Both the position numbers and the translations under genes were made by a program. The notes beneath the pieces are model-generated. The model made no database searches. It worked only from the letters and a program-made list of their open reading frames with translations, and was not told the DNA's origin. A stretch of DNA of 64,000 nucleotides from Piscicola geometra (lineage: Eukaryota; Annelida; Clitellata; Hirudinida; Piscicolidae). Positions 53,702 to 64,000 of the stretch are shown one piece after another. The first letter of the stretch is position 1, and the number at the start of each line of letters is the position of its first letter. The stretch is from NCBI GenBank assembly GCA_943735955.1, contig OX030969.1, positions 1,150,991-1,214,990 on the forward strand. The letters run 5' to 3'.

Positions 53702-56700
53702 CTGAAACCACGATTATCAATCGGATAATGTGACTCCGGAGCATAAAATCCATTGTGTGGTAGCAGTAGTTAGTGACCTTCTGATTGACATTAATTTGCG
53801 CAGCTGATAAAAACATGTGCCGGTCAAATGCTCAATGTGGTCAGCCATTGTTAGTTTTTTATCAAAAATAAAATTCAAATTAGTTGCTTGAGAAGATAGT
53901 TCAATATTCTCGCCATCGATAACAACATGGTCCACCTCAATGTTTGAAAGCTGCTGCCAAGTGCCTATCGGTAGTATTCAGTGTTGTTCCAGTTAACTGT
54001 AACTGTAACTGAAATAGTAAATTAACTGAAAAATATGATTCAGTTAACTGTAACTTTAACTGTAACTGTAATTCAATGCATAACTGTAACTGAAATAGAA
54101 ACTGAAAAACAAGAATACTAACTGAATAGTAACTAAAAAATATCTACTTAAAAAATGGGAAGCGCTACAAGATAAAACATTGGCGGATGCACGTTTTTGA
54201 GCAATAATATTATTAATTTATTTTATTTTTCGAGTCTTCTTCGAGATTTTTATGAAAGGTTTAAGGTTAATAGCGGCAGTAAACAAGAAAATGCCGTATG
54301 GGCCTATTTTATTTACGAAGCTTCATGCGACATAAGCGAATATCAGGCTTCAAAAGAGGATGATATTGATAAGGAGAAAGTTACCAGGCAACACACTGTA
54401 GTTGATAATTATTTACGTATTTACATTTTTTAATATTATTTACCAAGTTATGAGCATAATTTATAAGTTATTTAAATAATTTCAATTAAAAAGTCGTAAA
54501 TATAGACAATTTCTATCATTTAGGTTCAGAGAGAAATATTTCTTTGATAAAAAGAATATAAGAACAATGTAGAAGATCGAATTCGTAAAGATCTTCAAAC
54601 TGGACATCGCGTTGTCATTAGCATGGATTGCTGGACTAAGAAGGGTCTTACACTTTCATGCCTCGGGATCTCAGCATCCTTTTATAATCCAGGGTGTTTT
54701 AAGTGTGTGAAAAAATCGCCTCAGCAAAAATATGGAATTGAAGACATTTATGAAAATGAACAGCGTATATTATGAATATATTGATATATCTTTTAAATAA
54801 TCTGACTTTTAAACATTAATTTGGGCTGTATTATAAATAAAAATTCATTTATTCTCCATCTTGATTAACTGTAACTGTAACTAACAAAAATAACTGAAAC
54901 TGAAATAGTAACTGAAAAATTAAATTCTGCATAACTGTAACTTAAATAGTAACTGAAAAATTAAATTTTTCATAACTGTAACTTGAACTTGAACTGAAAA
55001 ATCCGAACTGGAAAATCACTGGTAGTATTTTGGTTTTGCTTTGATTTAGCTTTAATCGATTCGCTGGCATCCACAAATCGATATTTAACAAGCATTTTAC
55101 TAACTTATCAATTGAATTCTGAAATTAACAAGGGAAACAACTTACAATCAACTGTATATCATCAGCATATGAATGACCCAAAAATCCAAAAGATTCAATC
55201 ATTTTAAAAACATCTGAATTATACAAAAGAAAAGGAATTGTATTTCCTTTCTTTTTTGCGACAATCTCTTTTTGCCTGCCTGCATTCTCCATCAAACCAT
55301 GGAGCCATTGGCTCTCGTCTACACTTGGCCATATGAAGAGGCGCTACTATATCTACAATTCTTTTAATTTCTTTGTTAAAAAGTTCAAGCAGTTCATCAA
55401 CATCATTGTTTGAACATGGCTTACTTATAGGAGAATCAAGTACTAAAGAGACAAATAAATCCTCTTTCATACGTTTCCAAGATCGAACAAGCTTTTTTGA
55501 AATCCTTGGAGGTTTTACTTCAAATGGCAGACGTACCTTAATAAAACCATGGTCAGAAAAAATCCCACTTGGAAAAACTTTAATATCGGAAACAGGCAGC
55601 TCACAAGAAGTCACAATCAGATCCAGTACACCACCCAAATTATGAGTGGGCTCATTTACTCTATTAATTAAATGGAAATTTTCAAAAACATCATGTAGCA
55701 TGACAGCATTCGGATGATCAGGTCTATCAACCCTAACATTAAAAAATCGCCAGCTAAAACAAGATGGGACGCTAAAATTGAAACATTTTCCAAAAACCAA
55801 GGTGAGTTCCGTAAAAAATAAAGGAGAGACTGGTGCCGATCCAGGCCTGTAAATAGCTAATAAAATAAAATCATTTTTAAAACAAACAAATTTCATAGCA
55901 ACAGCATCAAAAGTGGATATTTTAGGTAAATCCAATCGTTTACGCTTGAAAACAGACTTATAATAAATATTTAAACCACCATGAAATGGATCAAGCGGTC
56001 TGGAAAAATCAACAAAATTATAACCAGGAGGCATTGCCTTCCACACTGAAATTTCATCATGTGATCCATGCCATATTTCCGTCAACACAAAAATATCCAA
56101 CCCTTCATGTATCAATTCATAAACCTCGTTATATTTAAAAACAATAGATCTTATATTCAGAATTCCAAAATTTACAAATTGATTTTTTCAGAATTTTCCC
56201 CCTCCCTACAGGACCCATTACCCGGGTAAAAAAACTACCATCATCATTTTTTACCATCTCTTTTGCCTCATCCACCAGTTTATTGAACTCATTTCTCTTT
56301 TCACGAGTTAAATAATGAAAAATTTTCACTCTAGCAACAACACCAGTCAATGTCTTAATTCTGTGCAACTTGTTGAGAACCAATGTTTTGGCAGATAGGG
56401 AGTTAAATTTAACAACGACGATCTTGTCAGAGCCCTCATCAAGTCTACCCTGCCTGGTGACTGTCAAAACATCATAATTTTTAATGGCACCGTCAGTTAT
56501 CTTTTTAAACATGTCAATGATAGCATCTCTATCATGACCTTTGACATTGTTTTCTGTTAAATTAAACAAAACAATATTGTTCTCTCTTGCCTTTGTTTCG
56601 TTTGCAGCATCCCTAGTTTTCTGCTTTGTTTTGATTTCAACATTAACTCCATCAACACTCTTTTTAATTGAAAGAAATAGAATAAAAAAGAAAGTATAAA

Positions 56701-56760
56701 AGTATAAAACTCAACATTAAAGTATTTACTATCAGAAGGACTCAAAGGCCGATCGAGCAT
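53702..56760 (-). mobile_element. Decayed non-LTR retrotransposon with internally deleted reverse transcriptase
   Basis: In minus order: 56569-56135 an ORF1-like segment (VARVKIFHYLTREKRNEFNKLV); 56115-55219 an AP-type endonuclease (LDIFVLTEIWHGSHDE, YRPGSAP, SDHGFIKV); about 55215-55110 jumps directly to the RT core FLGHSYADDIQLIV (YADD); 53935-53717 is an RT thumb region (LTMADHIEHLTGTCFYQLRKLMSIRRSLT). Most of the RT fingers and palm are missing, and hAT C is inserted between the last two parts. Not functional. Confidence 0.85.
53979..55021 (+). mobile_element. hAT-type transposon C inserted in the non-LTR element
   Basis: Ends CAGTGTTGTTCCAGTT and AACTGGAAAATCACTG with target duplication GTAGTATT (53971-53978 and 55022-55029). 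Both ends carry repeated AACTGTAACTG subterminal motifs. Plus-strand remnants: a BED-finger-like start at 54255-54400 (SGSKQENAVWAYFIYE) and a transposase piece at 54570-54690 (GHRVVISMDCWTKKGLTLSCLGI). Broken frames. Confidence 0.92.
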
Positions 56761-57620
56761 CAGGCGTTTTATCTGCTTGAGAGCCTTTGAAACGTTGCTT
56801 CTATGGCGAATGACGAAGCAGAAGAAAGGCTATTCCCTGCTGAAATATCGAGCGTTTCAACGTGTTTGCTTTCAATCTTGGCTTGTGAATCAGTTTTATA
56901 TAAGCTTTAAATATTTTTTGTATTCTTTTTAGTTATTTTTTAATTAATATCTCTTTAAATCATGAAAAATAATAAGATATTTTTATATAAATTCAAAAAT
57001 GGTATTTAAATATTCAAATTCAGCACTATGGATTTCGTCAATTTGTATGTTAATTAGTTGCTATGTTATCTAAATTACATGATAGATACGGCATATCGCA
57101 GAAACAATTGATTGTTCAACGTTCGCATAAGATCGCCTTATCTAGAACTCGTCTCATAATAACCTATAATAAAACCAAAAACAGTTTTTACTTTGAAAAA
57201 CTTGAAAGTTAAAATGAAAATTTTATCGTAACCCTTGAATTTTAAATATGCCTCGAATCTAGATGAGACGATTTCTTGACCTACCACAGTTTAAACGACT
57301 CTAAAAGTTAGAGCAAACAATTATTATTATTATTTAATGCGTTTCAAAATCGTTACAATTAATAATATCACTGAAACAGTGCCATGAATAGAAAAAATCT
57401 ATCGAAAATGCATAACAACACTTTGGTATATAAACAAAAAAACTTTAAAAAAAATATTCGTTAAAACATTTTGATTGAGAACGTTGGGGTTAGAGTGAAT
57501 AATATTATTCCAAGGGCCGCTTGAAGATTTAAAAACTAAAACTGGTAGAACCAGCCTTTCGTATAATTAAAAGTAAAAGCATCCTTATCAGCTGCTGCCA
57601 GATAAGAAAAACGACTTGCG
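56761..57620. other. AT-rich spacer upstream of the serine protease
   Basis: No coding, repeat array or RNA signal was recognised. It presumably contains the protease promoter region. Confidence 0.5.
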
Positions 57621-57628
57621 TATAAAAA
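57621..57628 (+). promoter_or_regulatory. TATA box of the serine protease gene
   Basis: TATAAAAA begins 43 bases before the start codon at 57664. A transcription start about 30 bp downstream would leave a 5' UTR of only 10-15 bases. The upstream 57000-57600 is AT-rich and free of genes. Confidence 0.6.
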
Positions 57629-57663
57629 GAGTTTTGTGAGTTTCAAATGCCACAACTGCCATC

Positions 57664-59635
57664 ATGAAACCCTTGTCTTTTCTGCCGCTTGCTGCCGTTT
57701 TCCAGCTCATAAATGGTTCTCAGTTTAAAAAAACATAATAAAAAAAATTTATTCTTATTTATTAATTATAATAATTATATTGTTTTCAGCCGTTCCGCTC
57801 GAGGAGGTTTTCTTTTCTCAAGATGCTTTCATCATGAACGGACAAGAAGCCAAGGTGGGTCTTGCACTGGTCGAAAAAAACTAAACTAACTCGACACAAA
57901 CGACTGTGTTGCCCCTCCAAGTTGTTTGACAAAACTTGCAAACCTCGCAGATTGGAGAGCTTCCTCACCAGTTGTTGCTTCAGAAGGGAAGGCAAGGATC
58001 TTGGAGTCCCACCTGTGGCGCTGTCCTCATTAGCAGAACGAAGGCCCTCACCGCCGCGCACTGCGTTGAAAGCAGGTTGGTAGCTCGAGGAGGTATCCAA
58101 GTCAAAATCATGACTCTTTTGTTTTGTGTGAGACTTGAAGGATGAATTTTTTGAAATATTGTAATTACATTGCTCAAAATATGACTTGGAGCAATAGTTG
58201 TTATCTCTATTTGTTGTTTATAAAATATTAAGTAATGATATGAAAGATATGAACATAAACCAAAGGATCCGTAGTGGTTGAGTTTTAACATTTCATTATT
58301 TTAAATTACTTCTCGGCAGCCCTGCAAGAGAATTTAGAGTGATCGCTGGTCTGCACGATAAACGCAATTTGAGTGGAACTGTAGTAGTGGGCATCTTTAA
58401 ATACGTAAAAGTGAGTTCCACTTCCTTTAAATACAGTTGTGCGTTCAAATCTCATCATTTTCAAAAAACTTGCTTTAGTCATAAAATAGAAATTCTCATC
58501 GAAACAGTAAATTTTGTCTAACATTTTCTGAAAAGGTATTGATCGTATCCTATTTTTTTGACTCAAATACTCTATTATTTTTAAACGTCGAATGATTTTA
58601 GAAAAACTCCGAAAATTTCAATGAGTTTATTGATTCTCCCCTGGCCAGCACCCAAGCTACAACAACGGCCCAGCTTCCTACAGCGACGATATTGCCGTCT
58701 TGAGCTTCGAAAAGCCAATCAAGTTTTCTCGGACGATCCAGCCGATTGTCTGGAACGAAGACGAAAACACCACTTTCGCCGGAGAGCGTTGCGTGCTCAG
58801 CGGATGGGGAAGAAGTGAGCCTTATTGGGTTTTACCAATCATGGAGACTTCATTCACTTTTCCTTATAACACCACTACGCACCAGTTGAAGCTCCTTTTT
58901 TGTTCATTACCTAATTCTATCCAGTTAATTTGTTCTTTTTTATAAATTATAATTATTACTAGGATTCAAAGCACCCCATTGAACAGAGTTTATCGACTTC
59001 TTTTCTTTACACAGCGGAGCACGAGCCCATTTCGAACCCTCTGATGAGAGTCAGCATGAAGATCGTCTCAAACACTGAATGCCAAAAGAAGGTCCTCGCT
59101 CCCTCCAAGATCTACCCTGGCCACATCTGCGCTCACGAACCTAAATTCGGAGCCTGCAGTGTAAGCCTTGTTGATAATCATCATCATCATTATCATCACA
59201 ATGATCATCGTCGTCATCTTTGTTGATTCCTCCTTTAAGCGTCTAAGATTTGTAAAACTATAAATGCCTGTTATAATGTCAATGTATAACTTTATATTTA
59301 ACATAATGGAATAAATTCGTTTTTAATTTTATTTTTGTATATAAAAATGAATTTTTCCAAAAAAATTTCATAGAACGTCAATTCAGCCGATAAAACGTTA
59401 TTGTTTTCAACTAAATTGCAGCCAACTAGTGAATTCCTTAGAAATGCTACCTTGACATTTCCACACTCAGGGGGACAGTGGAGGTCCAATGACTTGCCAA
59501 AAGAACGGAATTCCCATTCTGGCTGGCATCACTTCGTGGGTGACTTTCTACAACGGCTTCTGTGAGCCGTCCTTCCCCTCCGTCTACGCCAGAGTTTCCC
59601 ACTTCAAGCAGTTCATTCTCGACAACCTGATTTGA
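57664..59635 (+). CDS. Secreted chymotrypsin-fold (S1A) serine protease, elastase-like pocket, 269 residues
   Basis: Seven exons with matching phases: 57664-57715, 57790-57854, 57951-58075, 58320-58410, 58649-58814, 59015-59160, 59471-59635 (TGA). A hydrophobic signal peptide (MKPLSFLPLAAVFQLI) is followed by a short propeptide and a mature start IMNGQEAK in place of the usual IVGG. The catalytic triad is complete: His in LTAAHC (exon 3), Asp in DDIAVL (exon 5), Ser in GDSGGP (exon 7). Cysteines fit four standard disulfides. By chymotrypsin numbering the pocket residues are Gly189, Val216 and Ser226, unlike trypsin (Asp189), which points to preference for small or hydrophobic residues. A TATA box lies 43 bp upstream of the ATG and AATAAA about 150 bp after the stop. 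A digestive role is inferred from the family only. Confidence 0.93.
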
Positions 59636-59786
59636 TTGTGGTGGCATTAACAATATTGAAAATTTAGCAGATAACGTTGAAAATGAAATGATTTATTTTT
59701 GATTTTTTAAAAGGTTTCTAAAAATTCTCTCGACATTAACACAATCTTGCACGTTTGAAACCCATCAATTGCCTTAGAGTCTCCAC

Positions 59787-59792
59787 AATAAA
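59787..59792 (+). terminator. Poly(A) signal of the serine protease gene
   Basis: AATAAA about 150 bp after the TGA at 59635, directly before the (TATAA)n tract that starts near 59811. Confidence 0.5.
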
Positions 59793-59810
59793 ATATGCAC
59801 ATTTTTCCTA

Positions 59811-60276
59811 TATAATATAATATAATATAATATAATATAATATAATATAATATAATATAATATAATATAATATAATATAATATAATATAATATAATATAA
59901 TATAATATAATATAATATAATATAATATAATATAATATAATATAATATAATATAATATAATATAATATAATATAATATAATATAATATAATATAATATAA
60001 TATAATATAATATAATATAATATAATATAATATAATATAATATAATATAATATAATATAATATAATATAATATAATATAATATAATATAATATAATATAA
60101 TATAATATAATATAATATAATATAATATAATATAATATAATATAATATAATATAATATAATATAATATAATATAATATAATATAATATAATATAATATAA
60201 TATAATATAATATAATATAATATAATATAATATAATATAATATAATATAATATAATATAATATAATATAATATAAT
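59811..60276. repeat. (TATAA)n pentanucleotide microsatellite
   Basis: About 93 uninterrupted copies of TATAA, starting about 20 bp after the protease poly(A) signal. Confidence 0.98.
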
Positions 60277-60436
60277 ATACATTTTCTATCTCTTTTTTTA
60301 GACAGTTAAAATTGTAAAAAGTTTCTAAAAATTCGACCGACAAACTTATTTCAAAGTTTTATTGAAAAACTAGTTATTTTAGATGTTTAAAATAAAAGTC
60401 ATTCATGTTTTTTTTCTTGGAAAGTAACTTTTCACC

Positions 60437-60866
60437 ATTGAAAACGGTACAGCCAACAAAACGCTTTGAAAAGGACGCACGTCTCACTCATTCCACAGTT
60501 TCATGTGAAAACGAGTTTTCTAAAATGTTCTGAACCATATTTTTTTTTAACTCGAAACATTTTTTATTCTCTTTTTTTTAAAGCAATGAAAATATATTTT
60601 TTGGGCAGTAAAGATGAAAAATCAAAAGCGTCTCTAAAATTCCACCGACACAATTTTACAAAGTTTTCTGTAAAAACTAGTTGTTCCACACGTTTAAAAC
60701 ACCATTTCGAAAAGTTTACATCAAAATTCTTTTTATTTCTATTTTTAAGCAACTAAAATTCAACTTTTGAAAACGGCACAGCCCACAAAATGCATGTAAA
60801 AGAACGCACGTGTGACTAATCTCATAATTTCATGTGAAACCTAGTTTTCTAAAACTTTCTGAGCAA
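60437..60866. repeat. Two diverged copies of a sequence of about 100 bp, 327 bp apart
   Basis: AAAACGGTACAGCCAACAAA... at 60437-60540 and AAAACGGCACAGCCCACAAA... at 60764-60866 share further motifs (ACGCACGT, TTTCATGTGAAA, GTTTTCTAAAA). Probably an old repetitive element. Confidence 0.7.
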
Positions 60867-61245
60867 AATTGTAATAACATCGGAGAACATATTTGTCTAA
60901 CCACTCCGCTAAATTGTTCTTCCATTTTTTTCTTTGTTTGCTTCTTTTTCGGCTCTTCTGAAAAGTGTCTTGAACAACTGATTTGGCCAGCTCTAGGTAG
61001 CAAAAGTCATGACCACACCATCTCAGATTTCTTCTTTTCACTGTGGTCAGTAGGCCTTCATGGGGCCCAATAGCATTCGTAACCTTCTTTCGGACTTCAT
61101 CGTTGGTGATTCTATCTTTGTGCTAAATTCTAAGAAGTCTTCGGGAGCACCTCATTTCCATCGCTTGTATTTTTCTTTTAATGTCCATGATTCGCCGGCG
61201 TACAGGAATATGAGAATTAGCAAGACACGCGTCAGACCGATTTTT
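60860..61245 (-). mobile_element. Non-LTR retrotransposon 3' fragment (RTE/L1-like C-terminus)
   Basis: Minus-strand translation, across a stop, gives SWTLKRKIQAMEMRCSRRLL, DRITNDEVRKKV and LLTTVKRRNLRWCGHD, then a lysine/arginine-rich tail. This matches the C-terminal region of many animal endonuclease/RT proteins. Degenerate. Confidence 0.65.
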
Positions 61246-61689
61246 GGCTATGTTTTTATTTTTCCATGGGCATATCCAGAAGGGAACAATAGGGGGCTGC
61301 TGCACCCTTTTTTATTACAAAAAACATGTTTTAATAAATTTCAAAATGTATATAAAATAATGTTGAGTACATATTTACAAATAAAATAATTAAATTAGTT
61401 ACCTATAATAGAGGGGGAGGCATAGTCATCGGTTTCAAAATGTCAAAACGTCCACTTAGGACATGTTTAACACTAAAAATACAAGAAGTTTAAAACATTT
61501 ATGTACAAAATAATCCCCCCCCCCCACAGCGATTAAAAAAAAACATACAAAATGGAATATGTTGAACCTTTTATTCCCTAGAAAAACACTTTTTTAAAAA
61601 CTTTTCTCAAGTTTTTTGCATTTTTTAAAATTAAATTTCGTGGTTAGTACTTTCAATTATTCATATTTTTCCAATTTTTTTTTCAGTGA

Positions 61690-62367
61690 AAGGATCATAT
61701 TTTGATTTTAACAGGCATAAAAGTTCAAGTCTATGGGACCTCAGACTTCATCCACATAAATGTAAACTATTGCAGAAATAAAAAGGAAGAAAGAGTTTAT
61801 TCCATGCAAGATTATGAAGGGGGTGAGGTAGTTTTAGAGAGTATAGAATACGAAAAAGACCTTGGTGTAATTGTAGAAAAGAATTTGAAATTCGATATTC
61901 ACATCCAAAAGCAAGTAAGTAGAGCTAACCAAACAATAGGAATCATAAGAAAAACGTCTACATTTCTTGATATAAAAACATTTAGATTATTATTCAAAGG
62001 TATAGTTAGGCCCCATCTAGAATACCTTAGCAGTGTATGGAGTCCTTCATTAAAAAAACAAATTGACTGCTTAGAAAATGTACAAAGAAGGGCCACTAAA
62101 ATGCTACCTTATCTAAAAGACAAGACTCATAATGATAGACTTGAAGCTATTAAATTGCCAACATTAAAATACCGAAGACTTCGAGGGGACATGATTGAAA
62201 CCTATAAAAGACTTAATAATAAATATGACAGTAAAATAACAGAAGATATTTTTACATTCAATACAAGGCCATCAAGAGGAAATTCACTAAAACTATCCCA
62301 AAAACAGTGCCAAAAAAGAAAAGAAAATTTTGTTTATAGCCAAAGAGTGGTAAGGGGCCATCCATAA
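61690..62367 (+). mobile_element. Non-LTR retrotransposon 3' RT fragment (CR1/L2-like)
   Basis: An open frame of about 220 codons with DLGVIVEKNLKFDIHI, ANQTIGIIRKTSTFLD, LFKGIVRPHLEYLSSVW, CLENVQRRATKMLPYL and LKYRRLRGDMIETYK, the conserved region after the RT domain. No catalytic core is present. Confidence 0.8.
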
Positions 62368-62940
62368 AAGACGTCCACAAATTTTTTGCTTCTTTTTACC
62401 CCCTCCCCCCTTGTCCATTTTGTCCACTTTTGACTTAACCCCCCACCCCCCCCCCCTAGTTGTGGACGTCCAAAACATATAATTTACCGAACTTAAATCA
62501 ATGAATATTTTTGGGAAATTTACAACGATATAAAGAGTATTTGTTTACACTGCGTGGTGGGTGGAAGGTCGCCCGAGTCGCTGAAGAAGTCGAAGCCAGA
62601 GCTCCAAAGAGGTTTACTGATGTGGAAACGAAAAAGTATTCTTTCAGGCCGACAAACAAACAATTATTGGATTTTCAATAACTGAGTGTTCTTGAAGCTC
62701 GACCGGGCTTACGCCACGTTAATAGTATTCGAGGTTTTATTACATTGCAATGTTACATTTCAAAAGTCTCTGGAGTGAAGCGCTATGCACCTGAGAACGT
62801 TGAATGTTTTTGTTTTTGTCAATTTTTGAGTAATTAGTTTGTCCACTTCTCGGAAAAAATATTAATGTTCACAAGAAAATCCCATTGCTAAGATCTTACC
62901 CACCTCAGAAAACAGTAAATTGGTAAATGTGAGTCAACAC
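62368..62940. other. Spacer with poly-C/poly-T runs
   Basis: Two phrases, GACGTCCACAA at 62378 and TTGTGGACGTC at 62459, form an inverted pair around pyrimidine-rich DNA, possibly a small MITE. No gene was recognised. Confidence 0.4.
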
Positions 62941-63159
62941 TGAATTGTTTTTAAATATAAAGAATTTCCAATCTAGAGAGTTTTGCACAACAACAAACAG
63001 GCGAGCATTGCAAACACCACTCAGTCCCCTTTTCTGGAAGCTCGACCGTCGATAGGTAAGAAGATTCCTTCCTACTGGGATTAAGTCTCTCACACTCCTC
63101 TAATACTTCACGAAGCACATGAGCGCCAATCTCTGCAAACTTTAAATAAAATGCGAAAC

Positions 63160-64000
<841 letters not shown>

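Overview
This is a window of animal nuclear DNA. It holds intron-rich, conserved eukaryotic genes, hAT-type and non-LTR transposable elements, a tRNA-derived SINE-like sequence, and a very large amount of micro- and minisatellite DNA. The digestive-type serine protease and the MED6 sequence suggest an invertebrate, perhaps an arthropod; that is a guess. There is nothing prokaryotic here. Most long open frames are stop-free tandem repeats and are not genes.

Four protein genes can be assembled exon by exon with consistent phases. (1) Plus strand, 758-11962: the 3' ten exons of 6-phosphogluconate dehydrogenase (PGD); the N-terminal exons lie left of the window. (2) Minus strand, 18759-12775: a complete Mediator subunit 6 gene (MED6), 8 exons, 241 residues, convergent with PGD. 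(3) Minus strand, 53476-20106: a complete translation initiation factor eIF5B gene (EIF5B), 32 coding exons, about 1331 residues spread over 33 kb. (4) Plus strand, 57664-59635: a complete secreted chymotrypsin-fold serine protease, 7 exons, 269 residues, with a TATA box and a poly(A) signal. The four genes share no pathway; PGD, MED6 and EIF5B are housekeeping genes and the protease is secreted.

Mobile DNA: a 3.5-kb hAT element in a (CA)n tract of a MED6 intron, itself carrying a nested second hAT; a relative of that second hAT in EIF5B intron 15; a third hAT inside a decayed non-LTR retrotransposon upstream of EIF5B; a 1.8-kb element with perfect 16-bp inverted repeats splitting an RNase H-bearing retroelement in EIF5B intron 26; and several more copies of that retroelement's 3' end in other EIF5B introns. 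Non-LTR remnants and a MITE lie right of the protease.

The most striking feature is the relation between tandem repeats and splice sites. Many arrays begin or end exactly at an exon border. Arrays touching a donor are G/T-rich on the sense strand, and arrays touching an acceptor are C/A- or C/T-rich. In several introns the repeat unit contains a copy of the splice site itself, sometimes with the first or last exon bases: PGD intron at 877-2086 (about 38 acceptor copies), EIF5B intron 11 (about 24 in-frame acceptor copies) and EIF5B intron 18 (about 55 donor copies plus a second copy of the exon end). This looks like amplification seeded at splice junctions and is the main item to follow up.
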